Shown: positions 8,997 through 18,137, counted from the first letter of the stretch. The stretch is 64,000 nucleotides of DNA from an uncultured SAR116 cluster alpha proteobacterium (GCA_902520885.1 CABYPW010000001.1:62001-126000); one strand, 5' to 3'. The notes: generated by a model not told the origin, from the sequence alone. Numbers and translations: made by a program.

Positions 8997-10100
8997 TCAA
9001 ACATCAGCAAACATCAATTTCATTCTATTTTCAAGGGTCATATATCTACGGCGCACTGTCATTTCCAGTAAACCAGCTGGACCAAATCCGTAAATATCAG
9101 GATGACGAATATCTGATAAAGCATAAGAGAGACAAAGCTTATAAAATTTTTTTTTATCAGCTTTTGATAAACGAGGCATATCCATAAATACGGCTCCTGA
9201 TAACTGACGCAATCTTATTTGACTAAAAAGGGTCTCTGCAATATGCGGCATCAATTTTGATAGACTTTGTTTTGAGCCAGCAGAATCAATATCTATAGCG
9301 GTTAAGCCCTGAGTAGTTTCAAACCAAATACCAACCTTCTGCTCCGTTAGGAAATATGGTTTATTTGCATAATCCAGTTGATCATAAATTCCTTGCCATT
9401 CATTTTCATCTTTAAAAATCTTAGATTTTGCCAAAGGAGCAATTATTTTGGAGGCTTGCAACAATGATAATCCAGAATATATCTTTTTAGGCGTTGAACA
9501 CCAATCAAATTTTGAATGCGATGCTGAGCAACCTTGCCAGTCATCCAATAAAATTTTTATTTCTTGTTTTATGGCACTAGCCGGAGCATCTAAAGCTTGA
9601 CGCCTAATTATGATCCCATAACTCTCTGGCAGTGCTTCATCAATTAGGTGTGCCAAAGTTATTTTCCCTCGTTTGCTTTTTACACTTTTTTTACTAATCC
9701 GTCTTATATGAGGTGTCCTGGGAAATAATATTGCATATCGTCCCATTAACTGAGCCCCTAATACAGCCCTTGCTGGCTTATTATCCCATGGTTCAGAAGT
9801 AATAGTTACTGGCACAAGGGAACCCGTAAAAAGTGGTTCATTAGAAATCCGCAAACTAATTTTTGTACCATCTTCTAGCTGTGCATTAGCAAGCTTATGC
9901 TGTTTAAATGTCTGCTGTATTCTTGCAATGTGAACAGAGCCTATTTGAGGAATATCAGAGGGTAAAATTGAGAGAAACTCAACCATCCTCCCAGAATACA
10001 TTATAGCGATTTTAGATGGACTTGTCTCATTATCTAGAATTAACTGGTCACCATAATAACTGGGGGAACTAATTTCTTCACTATCCATACTAAAACCCAA
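8997..10100 (-). CDS. Ribonuclease E/G family protein, short form
   Basis: A 367-residue protein with an S1-like N-terminal segment (IGSVHIARIQQTF) and the RNase E/G catalytic domain. The ETTQGLTAIDIDSAG strand and the later VFMDMPRL supply the two aspartates that bind catalytic magnesium in RNase E/G. The cysteine zinc-link (CPxCxG) of full RNase E is absent, as in the short alphaproteobacterial paralogue found beside maf and infA. Its start overlaps the end of maf by 11 bases. Role in RNA decay or rRNA processing is inferred from the family. Confidence 0.88.
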   Translation of the reverse strand: MGFSMDSEEISSPSYYGDQLILDNETSPSKIAIMYSGRMVEFLSILPSDIPQIGSVHIARIQQTFKQHKLANAQLEDGTKISLRISNEPLFTGSLVPVTITSEPWDNKPARAVLGAQLMGRYAILFPRTPHIRRISKKSVKSKRGKITLAHLIDEALPESYGIIIRRQALDAPASAIKQEIKILLDDWQGCSASHSKFDWCSTPKKIYSGLSLLQASKIIAPLAKSKIFKDENEWQGIYDQLDYANKPYFLTEQKVGIWFETTQGLTAIDIDSAGSKQSLSKLMPHIAETLFSQIRLRQLSGAVFMDMPRLSKADKKKFYKLCLSYALSDIRHPDIYGFGPAGLLEMTVRRRYMTLENRMKLMFADV

Positions 10101-10662
10101 CCCCGCGTAAAAGTTTGGACGTAGTATATAAATCCAAACCGACTACGTTTGAATAAGAACCAGAGATTCGCTTTATATATTGTGCAGCTCTTCCCTGAAT
10201 GGCATAGCCACCAGCCTTTCCTATCCAATCATCAAAATCTAGATATGAAGAAATTTCATCACTAGATAACCTACGCATAAAGACTCTTGTTTCAACCAGT
10301 CTTTGCCACACCGAACCCCCCGGTTGGATCAAGCAAATTCCACCGTATACGCGATGATTTCTTCCACCAAGCTGCTTCATAAATTCCCTGACATCATCTT
10401 TTGTTTCTGCTTTAGGTAATATAGTTCTCCCTACAGCAACCACTGTATCTGCTGCTAAAACATATTTATCCCCATGGGAATGTGAAATTTTTAAGGCCTT
10501 AGCAAGAGCCATGCGCTTGGCAAATAAACCTGGTCTTTCTGCTTTTTTAGGTATTTCGTCTATGTCAGCATGTATCACTAGCGATGGTGTTACACCTATC
10601 TGCTCCAGTAATTTCACTCTTCTTGAAGAAGCAGATGCCAATATCAACTGATTTAGTGCCAT
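10090..10662 (-). CDS. maf: Maf family nucleoside triphosphate pyrophosphatase
   Basis: A 190-residue protein opening with ILASASSRRVKLL, the Maf nucleotide-binding loop, followed by the conserved ADTVVAVG and the late IQGRAAQYI strand. Maf proteins hydrolyse non-canonical or modified dTTP/UTP/CTP to monophosphates, cleaning the nucleotide pool and influencing septation. It follows infA by 7 bases and overlaps the RNase E/G gene, an order conserved in Alphaproteobacteria. Confidence 0.95.
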   Translation of the reverse strand: MALNQLILASASSRRVKLLEQIGVTPSLVIHADIDEIPKKAERPGLFAKRMALAKALKISHSHGDKYVLAADTVVAVGRTILPKAETKDDVREFMKQLGGRNHRVYGGICLIQPGGSVWQRLVETRVFMRRLSSDEISSYLDFDDWIGKAGGYAIQGRAAQYIKRISGSYSNVVGLDLYTTSKLLRGVGF

Positions 10663-10669
10663 AATGCAT

Positions 10670-10888
10670 CTATTTAAATCTAAAAGTTATTCTTCCTTTA
10701 GTAAGGTCATAGGGCGTCATCTCAACGTTTACCCTATCACCTGCCAGAACACGTATCCTGTTTTTTCGCATTTTTCCGCTAGTATGAGCTAAAACCTCAT
10801 GTTCATTATCTAACTTTACACGAAACATAGCATTTGGGAGCAATTCAGCAACTGTTCCTGAGAATTCAATTACGCCTTCTTTTGCCAT
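10670..10888 (-). CDS. infA: Translation initiation factor IF-1
   Basis: A 72-residue S1/OB-fold protein with the canonical IF-1 run ([30 protein letters not shown]). It binds the 30S A site during initiation. Length matches the family exactly. It sits in the conserved phosphatase-infA-maf order with a 54-base gap upstream, so it may have its own promoter. Confidence 0.98.
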   Translation of the reverse strand: MAKEGVIEFSGTVAELLPNAMFRVKLDNEHEVLAHTSGKMRKNRIRVLAGDRVNVEMTPYDLTKGRITFRFK

Positions 10889-10942
10889 TCATATATCCCT
10901 GTTAGTTAATATAACATCAAAATGAGGGTTAACATCAAAATG

Positions 10943-11380
10943 TCAAGTATTATTGGTTAATCGCTTGATAAGTTCGATTACATGTGTGCCTATTTCGTCA
11001 CGAATGAGTCTATAGTGCTTCAACTGAACTTCTCTATTCTCATCAGCAGAAAATGGTTCTTTTACGAGCCAATGCTCATGCGGAACCAATCCGCTCCATT
11101 TATCGATATGATATTTAGCTTCAACTGATAAAGAGACAGCATAATCGACTTGATCTGCTTTAACATCAGCAAATAATTGTGACTGCCTGTTTAAGTCAAG
11201 TAAAATTCCCTTTTCCTCCATAACTGCAAAGGTAAATCCATCAGGTGGACCAGCAATAACACCGCAAGATACACTCTTCCAATTTTCAGGAGCGATTTTG
11301 TTAAAAAGCGCTTCTGCCATCACAGAACGTATAGCATTCAGTGTACAAGAAAACAAAACCTGCTTTACTTGTTTTTTCAT
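10943..11380 (-). CDS. Low-molecular-weight phosphotyrosine phosphatase/ArsC-like protein
   Basis: The start at 11380 avoids overlap with the upstream gene and leaves only seven residues before the P-loop strand; an earlier in-frame ATG at 11416 would overlap it. The 145-residue protein has the C-x5-R-S loop at C12-R18-S19 (CTLNAIRS) and a later DPA/DP-like region replaced by WLVKEPF. The family covers LMW protein tyrosine phosphatases and arsenate reductases. This operon member is conserved next to UPF0262 and infA in Alphaproteobacteria, and its substrate is unknown. Confidence 0.87.
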   Translation of the reverse strand: MKKQVKQVLFSCTLNAIRSVMAEALFNKIAPENWKSVSCGVIAGPPDGFTFAVMEEKGILLDLNRQSQLFADVKADQVDYAVSLSVEAKYHIDKWSGLVPHEHWLVKEPFSADENREVQLKHYRLIRDEIGTHVIELIKRLTNNT

Positions 11381-11391
11381 AATTCCAACCT

Positions 11392-11898
11392 TTATTTGCG
11401 TGCAATCATTACACATATCAGAGTAAACATGCGTCGTGAAGTTGGTTGATCGGTTCTTATATATTTTTCTAACCGGCTTATAAGTAATTCAGCTCCTTCG
11501 TTATGTAATGCTCTTCTACCCATATCTATAGCTTGTATTTGTGAAGGTGACTTGGTTCTTATTGCATCATAATATGTTTCACAAACCTCAAAATAGTCCC
11601 TAATTATTCGCCTAAATGGACCTAAGGCCATTACAAAACCCGTCAAGGGCTGTTCTTTCTCGTTTCGGACATCAAAAAAAATATGTCGTGAGTCAGTTCT
11701 CATATATAAACAATAGGGCCCATCATATTGTTCCAAAAAAAAGTAATTTTCATCCAATATGTCATAAATAGCCACTGATTGCTCATGTTGCTGTTCTGAA
11801 GTAATCCGTTTATTGGGGTCCAATTCAATCTTGAGCTGACTGATTATATCCTTTTTTAAAAGCTCAGCTTCGCTATCTTTTGATGGTGTCTTATTCAT
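11392..11898 (-). CDS. UPF0262 family protein
   Basis: A 168-residue protein recognised as UPF0262 by its central run (NEKEQPLTGFVMALGPFRRIIRDYF) and the late RRALHNEGAELL helix. The family is essentially restricted to Alphaproteobacteria and has no known biochemical role. Here, as elsewhere, it lies between a his gene and the LMW phosphatase gene. No membrane or signal segment is visible. Confidence 0.92.
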   Translation of the reverse strand: MNKTPSKDSEAELLKKDIISQLKIELDPNKRITSEQQHEQSVAIYDILDENYFFLEQYDGPYCLYMRTDSRHIFFDVRNEKEQPLTGFVMALGPFRRIIRDYFEVCETYYDAIRTKSPSQIQAIDMGRRALHNEGAELLISRLEKYIRTDQPTSRRMFTLICVMIARK

Positions 11899-11914
11899 TT
11901 ATTCACATCTACAC

Positions 11915-12607
11915 TCAATCAATTTTCTCTGATTTTGAATTGGTATTTACTGCTTCTCTAATTTTAATTATCCATTCACTAATTAATTCTGGATGAATTT
12001 TCCATGCAGCTCTATTTACTGCTAACTTGGACGAAATATTCATCACCTCTTCAATCTCTACTAATCCATTAGCTGATAGTGTGGAGCCTGTCTCAACTAA
12101 ATCGACAATTCTTCTGCATAATCCAAGATTTGGAGCAATTTCCATTGCTCCGTTAAGTTTGATACAATCTACCTGAACTCCTTTTTCAGCAAAGTAGCAT
12201 TTTGTTATCTCTGGATATTTTGTAGCAATACGAATGTGAGATAATTGCCTTTGATCATGCATGGATACTGTATCTTCCTTTGCTGCAACTACCAGTCTGC
12301 ATTTGCCAATCCCAAGATCAACAGGCGCATATATTTCTGGGTGATTAAATTCCTGTAATACATCAGACCCAGCGATTGCAATATGGGCTGAACCATATGC
12401 AAGAAATGTTGCAACATCAAAACTGCGAATGCGAATGATATCAATATTTTGGTGATTTGAAGAAAAACGTAACCTTCTGTCAGAGGATTCAAAAAAAGAT
12501 GGCTCCGGTTCAATTCCAGCACGTTTAAGAATGGGTATTGCTTCCTCAAGTATTCTTCCTTTTGGAAGTGCCAAAATAAGTTTTTTGGGGTTGTTTCCGC
12601 TATTCAT
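11915..12607 (-). CDS. hisG: ATP phosphoribosyltransferase, short form
   Basis: A 230-residue protein with the catalytic start LILALPKGRILEEAIPIL and the ribose-phosphate loop VETGSTLSANGL. It catalyses the first step of histidine synthesis (ATP + PRPP). The length is that of the short form, which lacks the C-terminal regulatory domain and normally depends on HisZ, not found here. hisD, which usually sits between hisG and UPF0262 in related genomes, is absent; hisG is 16 bases from UPF0262. Confidence 0.95.
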   Translation of the reverse strand: MNSGNNPKKLILALPKGRILEEAIPILKRAGIEPEPSFFESSDRRLRFSSNHQNIDIIRIRSFDVATFLAYGSAHIAIAGSDVLQEFNHPEIYAPVDLGIGKCRLVVAAKEDTVSMHDQRQLSHIRIATKYPEITKCYFAEKGVQVDCIKLNGAMEIAPNLGLCRRIVDLVETGSTLSANGLVEIEEVMNISSKLAVNRAAWKIHPELISEWIIKIREAVNTNSKSEKID

Positions 12608-12631
12608 ATCTCACTCACAAAACAAACTTAT

Positions 12632-13132
12632 TTATACCTCAGAACTCTCCACAAAATGATCAGGTATTTGTTGCGTAGGATAAGGCTCATCTAAATCTCT
12701 CATAAAAATGTTTAATTGAGAGATGTTTAATTTCACACTAATTCCTTGCGAAAAAACCAAAGTAATCTCATTGGAAACACTGTCATACTCAATTGTAAGT
12801 AAATTGTAAAATAATGCTGTCTCATTATTTTTCTTTTGAATTAAATTTTTTTGCTTTACTGAAATTACATTTTGTATATTTACACCAGATAATACCCGAT
12901 AGTATGAAGAACCGAAATTCTTACTTGAGACTCTTTCCCAACAAAATCTATTAGCTATTAAGGCAAAAGTTTTTTCTGTACTTTCAAAGTATATGTCTGC
13001 ATTACTAACTAACGAGTCCTGCAATAAACTTGAGATAACTTTTATGTCCTGTTCTCTTGCACATCGAAGCGAAAGAACCTTATCAGCTGAAATTAAAGGT
13101 CTAGTTTTTAATTTTTCAAGAAACTCTGACAT
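12632..13132 (-). CDS. DUF2948 family protein
   Basis: A 166-residue protein matching DUF2948 by LRCAREQDIKVISSLLQDSL and the FALIANRFCWE strand, and by its position between murA (3-base gap) and hisG. It looks soluble. Function is unknown; its persistence in the murA-his operon of Alphaproteobacteria is the only hint. Confidence 0.88.
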   Translation of the reverse strand: MSEFLEKLKTRPLISADKVLSLRCAREQDIKVISSLLQDSLVSNADIYFESTEKTFALIANRFCWERVSSKNFGSSYYRVLSGVNIQNVISVKQKNLIQKKNNETALFYNLLTIEYDSVSNEITLVFSQGISVKLNISQLNIFMRDLDEPYPTQQIPDHFVESSEV

Positions 13133-13135
13133 TAT

Positions 13136-14389
13136 TTACTCTGCTAATCTCTGAATATTAGCACCACACTTATTTAATTTTTCTTCAAGATTTGTATATC
13201 CCCTATCTAGATGATAAATTCGCCTAATCGTTGTCTTGCCCTTTGTAGCAAGCGCAGCTAGGACCAGACAAACAGAAGCGCGCAAATCAGTTGCCATCAC
13301 GGGGGCTGGTTTTAAGTGTGCCTTTCCATGCACAATACAGCTTCTTCCATCAATCTGAATGTCGCCACTCATTCTCATTAATTCGGGAACATGCATAAAT
13401 CTATTTTCAAAAATAGTCTCAGATATCTTGGAGCTCCCGTCTGCCGTTGCCATCAACGACATATACTGAGCCTGTAAATCTGTTGGAAACCCTGGATATG
13501 GCTGAGTAGCAATATCTACAGGCTTGGCACGAGAGGAGCTTGAGACTCTTGCCCAGTTTTCACCTATCTCGACTGCTGAACCAGTCTGCTCAAGGACAGC
13601 AAATAACGCATTTAGATAAACTGGGTTCATATTTGATAAAGTTAGTTCTCCTTGTGTTATTGCAGCTGCAATTGCAAAGGTGCCTGCTTCAATTCTATCG
13701 GCGATGACGCAGTGCTCTGCAGATGATAAAGTTTCTACACCGTCAATGATAATATTATCAGTTCCATGACCAGAAATTTTTGCTCCCATTGAATTCAAAC
13801 AGTTCCCAAGGTCTATAATTTCTGGCTCTTTAGCTGCATTTATTATTCTAGTCCTCCCTTTTGCTAAGCTAGCTGCCATCATTGCGTTTTCTGTTGCCCC
13901 AACTGAAATGAAAGGAAATACTATTTTGTTTCCAGTTAGGCCGTTTCTGCATCTTGCTTTTATATAACCATCCGCTAGTTCAACGATCGCTCCTAATTGC
14001 TGCATAGCCCAGATATGCAAATCAACAGGTCGTGTTCCAATAGCACAACCACCGGGTAATGAGACTTTTACACTCCCATAACGCGCCAACAGAGGCCCAA
14101 GAACAAGAATAGATGCACGCATTTTACGGACCTGTTCATATGGAGCGTCTAATATGTTTGCCTCTCCAATCATACTTACTTCATCATCTATTCGTTTCGT
14201 TTGAACACCTAAATGTTCAATTAATGCAATCATGGAAGCTGTATCTGCAAGCAGGGGTACATTACATAACTTAAATGTGCCTGAACACATGAGACCTGAG
14301 GCAAGTAGTGGAAGTGCAGAGTTTTTTGCGCCGCTTATTTTTATTGAACCAGACAACCTGTGCCCACCCTCAATAACAAGCTTATCCAT
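13136..14389 (-). CDS. murA: UDP-N-acetylglucosamine 1-carboxyvinyltransferase
   Basis: A 417-residue EPSP-synthase-fold enzyme. The catalytic cysteine is C115 in LPGGCAIGTRPVDLH, and K22 in SGAKNSALP binds PEP, both at the same numbers as E. coli MurA. It transfers enolpyruvate to UDP-GlcNAc, the first committed step of peptidoglycan synthesis, and is the target of fosfomycin (C115 form is sensitive type). Its start overlaps the small basic gene upstream by eight bases, implying coupling. Confidence 0.97.
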   Translation of the reverse strand: MDKLVIEGGHRLSGSIKISGAKNSALPLLASGLMCSGTFKLCNVPLLADTASMIALIEHLGVQTKRIDDEVSMIGEANILDAPYEQVRKMRASILVLGPLLARYGSVKVSLPGGCAIGTRPVDLHIWAMQQLGAIVELADGYIKARCRNGLTGNKIVFPFISVGATENAMMAASLAKGRTRIINAAKEPEIIDLGNCLNSMGAKISGHGTDNIIIDGVETLSSAEHCVIADRIEAGTFAIAAAITQGELTLSNMNPVYLNALFAVLEQTGSAVEIGENWARVSSSSRAKPVDIATQPYPGFPTDLQAQYMSLMATADGSSKISETIFENRFMHVPELMRMSGDIQIDGRSCIVHGKAHLKPAPVMATDLRASVCLVLAALATKGKTTIRRIYHLDRGYTNLEEKLNKCGANIQRLAE

Positions 14390-14537
14390 TTTTTTTTCCT
14401 TTTTTGTTGTCTGTTTGTAAAATTGTTCTAATTCTTGATTGAGACTTCCGTTTTTTTAAATTTTCCCTCAACGCTTTAGCCAACCTCTCTCTCTTTTTTG
14501 TCTGCTCCGCGCCTAAATTTGATGATGGTTTTTTCAT
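14382..14537 (-). CDS. Small lysine/arginine-rich protein upstream of murA
   Basis: With ATG at 14535-14537, preceded by GGA at good spacing, this encodes 51 residues; an upstream in-frame ATG at 14594 is possible. The centre (RLAKALRENLKKRKSQSR) matches the short basic protein commonly found before murA in Alphaproteobacteria. It is highly positive and probably helical, which would suit RNA or DNA binding, but no function is known. Confidence 0.72.
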   Translation of the reverse strand: MKKPSSNLGAEQTKKRERLAKALRENLKKRKSQSRIRTILQTDNKKGKKNG

Positions 14538-14711
14538 AGTTTTTCCATTTAAAAACATTCTACAGTTTTTAAAAGCAAAATTTTTATTTATCAATACAGA
14601 ACTGCTGAGGAGAAAAAATTAAATCTGATTAAAAATTTCTTTTAAATCTAGCTGATATAAAATTTTTAATTTGAGAATTTTTTTTTATAAACTAGTTTTA
14701 TGTATAATTTG

Positions 14712-14723
14712 AGTTAATTAACT
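14712..14723. promoter_or_regulatory. 12-base perfect palindrome in a divergent promoter region
   Basis: AGTTAATTAACT is its own reverse complement and lies midway between the small murA-operon gene (minus) and the TVP38 gene (plus). It could be a regulator site, but AT-only palindromes of this size also arise by chance. Confidence 0.25.
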
Positions 14724-14780
14724 TAAATAATGTAAAAGCGTCCGAATTATGAACTAAAAAAGCAAAAGAACTAAAATAAA

Positions 14781-15497
14781 ATGAATTTGTCTTTGCGAGT
14801 AAAAAATAAAATAATTAGATATCGATCATGGCTTTTATTGATTATTTTTCTTGCTGTCGCTTTGGTGTTTTTCAGTCACAACGGGCATGAACATCTCAAT
14901 TACGAAAATGTTCTGTTCAAATATGACGAGCTAAAAATTTTAACCCAACAAAATATTTATCAGGCTCGCTTAATCTTTTTTTCAATCTATCTTTTTGTTG
15001 TTACATTCTCCCTCCCATTTGCATCTTTATTAACTGTTTTAGGGTCTGCACTTTTTGGATGGATAGCTCTTCTGATTATATTGTTTGCTGCCAGTTTTGG
15101 TGCAAGTCTTCTTTTCATTGCAGCTAGAACAATCTTATCTGATTGGTTTTATGAGAAAACAAGTTCACAAAATTCAATAATCCCCCCTGATTTTAAGGGT
15201 AATACTTTTATACTTTTACTTGGCTTACGTTTATTCCCACTTGCACCCTTTTGGATAGTGAACATTCTTCCAGCGTTCACAAAGATCTCATTAAGAAATT
15301 ATTTTGTAGCAACTTTTTTTGGAATAATGCCTGGAACAATACTGTATGTTTGGCTTGGACAAACAATGGATATATTATTATCAAGAGGTGAATGGCCAAA
15401 CATGATGAGCCTTATGGATAGCAGAATATGGCTACCGTTAGCTGGATTGAGTTTGTTAATTTTTATTACAGCAATCTATCGATGGTTAAAGACTTAA
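14781..15497 (+). CDS. TVP38/TMEM64 (DedA-like) family membrane protein
   Basis: A 238-residue integral membrane protein with about six hydrophobic segments. The family core LGLRLFPLAPFWIVNILPA and the following FFGIMPGTILYVWLG (about residues 148-195) carry the re-entrant G-x-R/P pattern of the SNARE-associated/DedA superfamily. Members act in lipid or ion handling. It is followed after 19 bases by a mercuric-reductase-like flavoprotein, a pairing seen in many bacteria whose purpose is not established. Confidence 0.88.
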   Translation: MNLSLRVKNKIIRYRSWLLLIIFLAVALVFFSHNGHEHLNYENVLFKYDELKILTQQNIYQARLIFFSIYLFVVTFSLPFASLLTVLGSALFGWIALLIILFAASFGASLLFIAARTILSDWFYEKTSSQNSIIPPDFKGNTFILLLGLRLFPLAPFWIVNILPAFTKISLRNYFVATFFGIMPGTILYVWLGQTMDILLSRGEWPNMMSLMDSRIWLPLAGLSLLIFITAIYRWLKT

Positions 15498-15516
15498 ATA
15501 TAGAAAAGACTGCGTT

Positions 15517-16941
15517 ATGAAGGACATTAATACTGACATTTGTATTATCGGGGGAGGAGCAGCTGGCTTGTCTTTAGCATCTGGTGCCATACAAATGGGT
15601 GCAAATGTAGTCTTATTTGAAAAAGGTAAGATGGGTGGAGATTGCCTAAATTATGGCTGTATACCCTCTAAAACTTTGCTGGCTAATGCTAAAACTGCGT
15701 TTCTTAAGAAGAAATTATGTATGCAAAATATGCCTAAATCTAAAATATCTCATTTAGATTTCAAGGATGTTAAAAAAAATATATCCGAGGTGATGGATAG
15801 AATATCACCTCATGATTCAAAAGAGAGGTTTGAAAAACTTGGCGTAAAAGTCATCAATGAACAAGCAAAATTCACTGGAAGACGTCAGATTAGCTCACAC
15901 TTGTCACAAGTTAATTATAAATATGCTGTAATTGCTACCGGAACAAAACCGTTTATTCCGAAAATACCTGGTCTTTCCAAATTACCCTATTTCACGAATG
16001 AAACAATCTTTTCTCTTTCAGATTTACCCTCCCATCTTATTATAATTGGTGGTGGGGCTATAGGTATTGAATTAGCACAAGCTTTTATTCGGCTTGGGTC
16101 CCAAGTGAGCATAATTGAATGTAAGTCAGTTCTTGAAAATTATGATCCAGAATTCTCTGATTTAATAAAAGAAAAGCTTTTGTCAGAGGGTATTAGATTT
16201 TATGAAGAAACATTGATTAACAAGTTAGAAAGCAAAAATAATAAAATATTCGTTCAGACAAAAAAGGATAAAACTATAACAGGTTCGCACCTTCTAGTGT
16301 CTGCAGGTCGCATCACAAACACAAAGGAACTTGACCTTGAAAAGGCAGGAATTAAGACAAAAAATACCCTGATAAATACAAATCAATTTTTGCAGACAGA
16401 AAATAAATACGTTTATGCTATTGGCGATGTTGTAACTACAAATAGGCACACCAATGTAGCGTCTGCACATGCTTCTGTTGTTTTAAAAAATATATTGTTT
16501 AAATTTCCATCTAAAATTAATACAAAAATAATCCCTAGTACCATTTATATTGAGCCAGAGCTGTCACAAATAGGTTATACTAAAAAGGCAGCAGAAAAAG
16601 AGTTTGGTAGCAAGAACATCATTTGTGTAAAACACAATTTTATGACAAATGATAGGAATATCACAGACGGGAATTTAGACGGGTTAATTCACCTTGTGGC
16701 GAAGAAAAATGGTGCACTCTTAGGGGCAACTATTTTTGGACCAAACGCAGGAGAACTTATTCAGGTTTGTACTTTTGCAATTACGCAAAAACTTAAATTA
16801 AAAGCATTGGCGACGCTTAACTTTCCTTATCCTTCTTATGGAGAGGCAATTAAGTATGCAGCAAGTTCATTTTACACACAAAAAATATTTAGCGACAAAA
16901 TGAGATGGCTTGTGAATTTACGCTTTAAACTTTTTCCATAA
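15517..16941 (+). CDS. Mercuric reductase/dihydrolipoamide dehydrogenase-like flavoprotein
   Basis: A 474-residue pyridine nucleotide-disulfide oxidoreductase. It has the FAD loop GGGAAGL (12-18), the redox-active disulfide C43/C48 in GGDCLNYGCIPSK, the NAD loop IIGGGAIGIELAQAF, YAIGD near 305 and a C-terminal dimerisation domain ending in PYPSYGEA. The heavy-metal N-terminal domain and C-terminal cysteine pair of true MerA are missing and no E3 complex genes are near, so the substrate is unknown. It probably functions with the adjacent TVP38 membrane protein. Confidence 0.88.
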   Translation: MKDINTDICIIGGGAAGLSLASGAIQMGANVVLFEKGKMGGDCLNYGCIPSKTLLANAKTAFLKKKLCMQNMPKSKISHLDFKDVKKNISEVMDRISPHDSKERFEKLGVKVINEQAKFTGRRQISSHLSQVNYKYAVIATGTKPFIPKIPGLSKLPYFTNETIFSLSDLPSHLIIIGGGAIGIELAQAFIRLGSQVSIIECKSVLENYDPEFSDLIKEKLLSEGIRFYEETLINKLESKNNKIFVQTKKDKTITGSHLLVSAGRITNTKELDLEKAGIKTKNTLINTNQFLQTENKYVYAIGDVVTTNRHTNVASAHASVVLKNILFKFPSKINTKIIPSTIYIEPELSQIGYTKKAAEKEFGSKNIICVKHNFMTNDRNITDGNLDGLIHLVAKKNGALLGATIFGPNAGELIQVCTFAITQKLKLKALATLNFPYPSYGEAIKYAASSFYTQKIFSDKMRWLVNLRFKLFP

Positions 16942-17018
16942 GAAGAGCTAGAAATACCAAATGAATTACCTGAAAGTCGCTTGCAAACACACTTTCATTC
17001 AGTTAAAAATCACGTATT

Positions 17019-17094
17019 GCTGCTGTAGCTCAGTAGGTAGAGCACACCCTTGGTAAGGGTGAGGTCGATGGTTCAAATCCATTCAGCAGCACCA
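17019..17094 (+). tRNA. tRNA-Thr (GGT)
   Basis: The 76 bases fold as a cloverleaf: acceptor GCTGCTG pairs with CAGCAGC, anticodon stem CACCC/GGGTG encloses TTGGTAA with anticodon GGT, the T loop has TTCAAAT, and CCA is encoded. It stands alone between the flavoprotein gene and a SET-domain gene. Confidence 0.98.
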
Positions 17095-17128
17095 CTTATC
17101 TTTAAGAGAAAACTATCACTGACAGGCT

Positions 17129-17497
17129 ATGCAAAAATATCAGATAAAGGATTCAAAAAAACATGGGCTTGGTGTTTTTGCCACACAGAATTTCAAATCT
17201 GGTGATATTATAGAAAGATGCCCATATATCGTTATTGATGACGAAGATTTACAAGAAGAAAATCGATTAAATGACTATCTTTTTACAAGTCCAGATTGCC
17301 CCACAGATTATTTAGTTATGATGGGTGTAGGGATGCTTTTCAACCATGCATCTCCAGGGAATTGTGAATGGGAAATTGACTCAACCGATAATCGTTTTGT
17401 GTTATTTAAGGCTACTTGTGAGATAAAGTCGGGTAACGAAATATTTCATGATTATGGAGAAGAATACTGGCAGACAAGAGATATAATATCTGTCTGA
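17129..17497 (+). CDS. SET domain protein (putative lysine methyltransferase)
   Basis: A 122-residue protein that is essentially a bare SET core: the opening KKHGLGVFATQNFKSGDIIE, the LFNHASPGN pseudoknot strand and the terminal IFHDYGEEYW with the catalytic-site tyrosine. SET enzymes transfer methyl groups from SAM to protein lysines. No pre- or post-SET cysteines are present. It starts 34 bases after tRNA-Thr. Its protein target in a bacterium is unknown. Confidence 0.87.
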   Translation: MQKYQIKDSKKHGLGVFATQNFKSGDIIERCPYIVIDDEDLQEENRLNDYLFTSPDCPTDYLVMMGVGMLFNHASPGNCEWEIDSTDNRFVLFKATCEIKSGNEIFHDYGEEYWQTRDIISV

Positions 17498-17516
17498 TAA
17501 ATGATATTATTTTATG

Positions 17517-18137
17517 TTACCATTCTGAAATATCAAATGGGCCAATGATAGATGCTGGTGTTCCTCTTATAAAAAATAAAGTGACTTCCCCTATACCAAT
17601 TCCAAACTTGCTAACAGTTGCTTTATTGACAGCGACATAATCGTCCATTTGGTATATCCAATCACTGAATCTTACTCGTAGGTTACTCTCTGAAATCTTT
17701 AAATCGACATCATATTTCCAGAAAAATGCACTACCCTTTGCACTCCCCTCAGCGATACCAATTACATCGGCAGCTTCTCCTCTGTATAGCTCTACGCCAT
17801 CTTCCGATATATCTTTTTGGATTTTCCATATTCGTTGTTGTTTTTCACCATCCTCATATATAAAATCTTCGGTAAGAGTAATTTGTTCTGCACTTTCACC
17901 ATCCATCATCACTTGAGATTTCTTCCCTGACATATTAACTTTGAATCGACGTTTTAAGTTTCCAAACCTATCTTCAAAAATCCCATATGCAAGTGTTTCG
18001 CCCTCAAAAAATTCAATCAGAGAAAATGTAGGTTTTGTTTCGCTGAACGAAGATAATTTTTGCTGTGAACAAGCTGATAGAAAAGTCATTAAAAAAATGA
18101 GTGACAGGAAAGGAAAACAATATAATAGTCGTGTCAT
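17517..18137 (-). CDS. DUF3833 family lipoprotein
   Basis: A 206-residue protein with a signal peptide ending in the lipobox LSAC (lipidated C23), so it is probably anchored in a membrane. The mature part (EFFEGETLAYGIFEDRFGNLKRRFKVNMSG) is the DUF3833 core, which often lies in photosensory or lipid-related clusters in marine bacteria. It is divergent from the MFS gene with 73 bases between. Function is unknown. Confidence 0.87.
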   Translation of the reverse strand: MTRLLYCFPFLSLIFLMTFLSACSQQKLSSFSETKPTFSLIEFFEGETLAYGIFEDRFGNLKRRFKVNMSGKKSQVMMDGESAEQITLTEDFIYEDGEKQQRIWKIQKDISEDGVELYRGEAADVIGIAEGSAKGSAFFWKYDVDLKISESNLRVRFSDWIYQMDDYVAVNKATVSKFGIGIGEVTLFFIRGTPASIIGPFDISEW

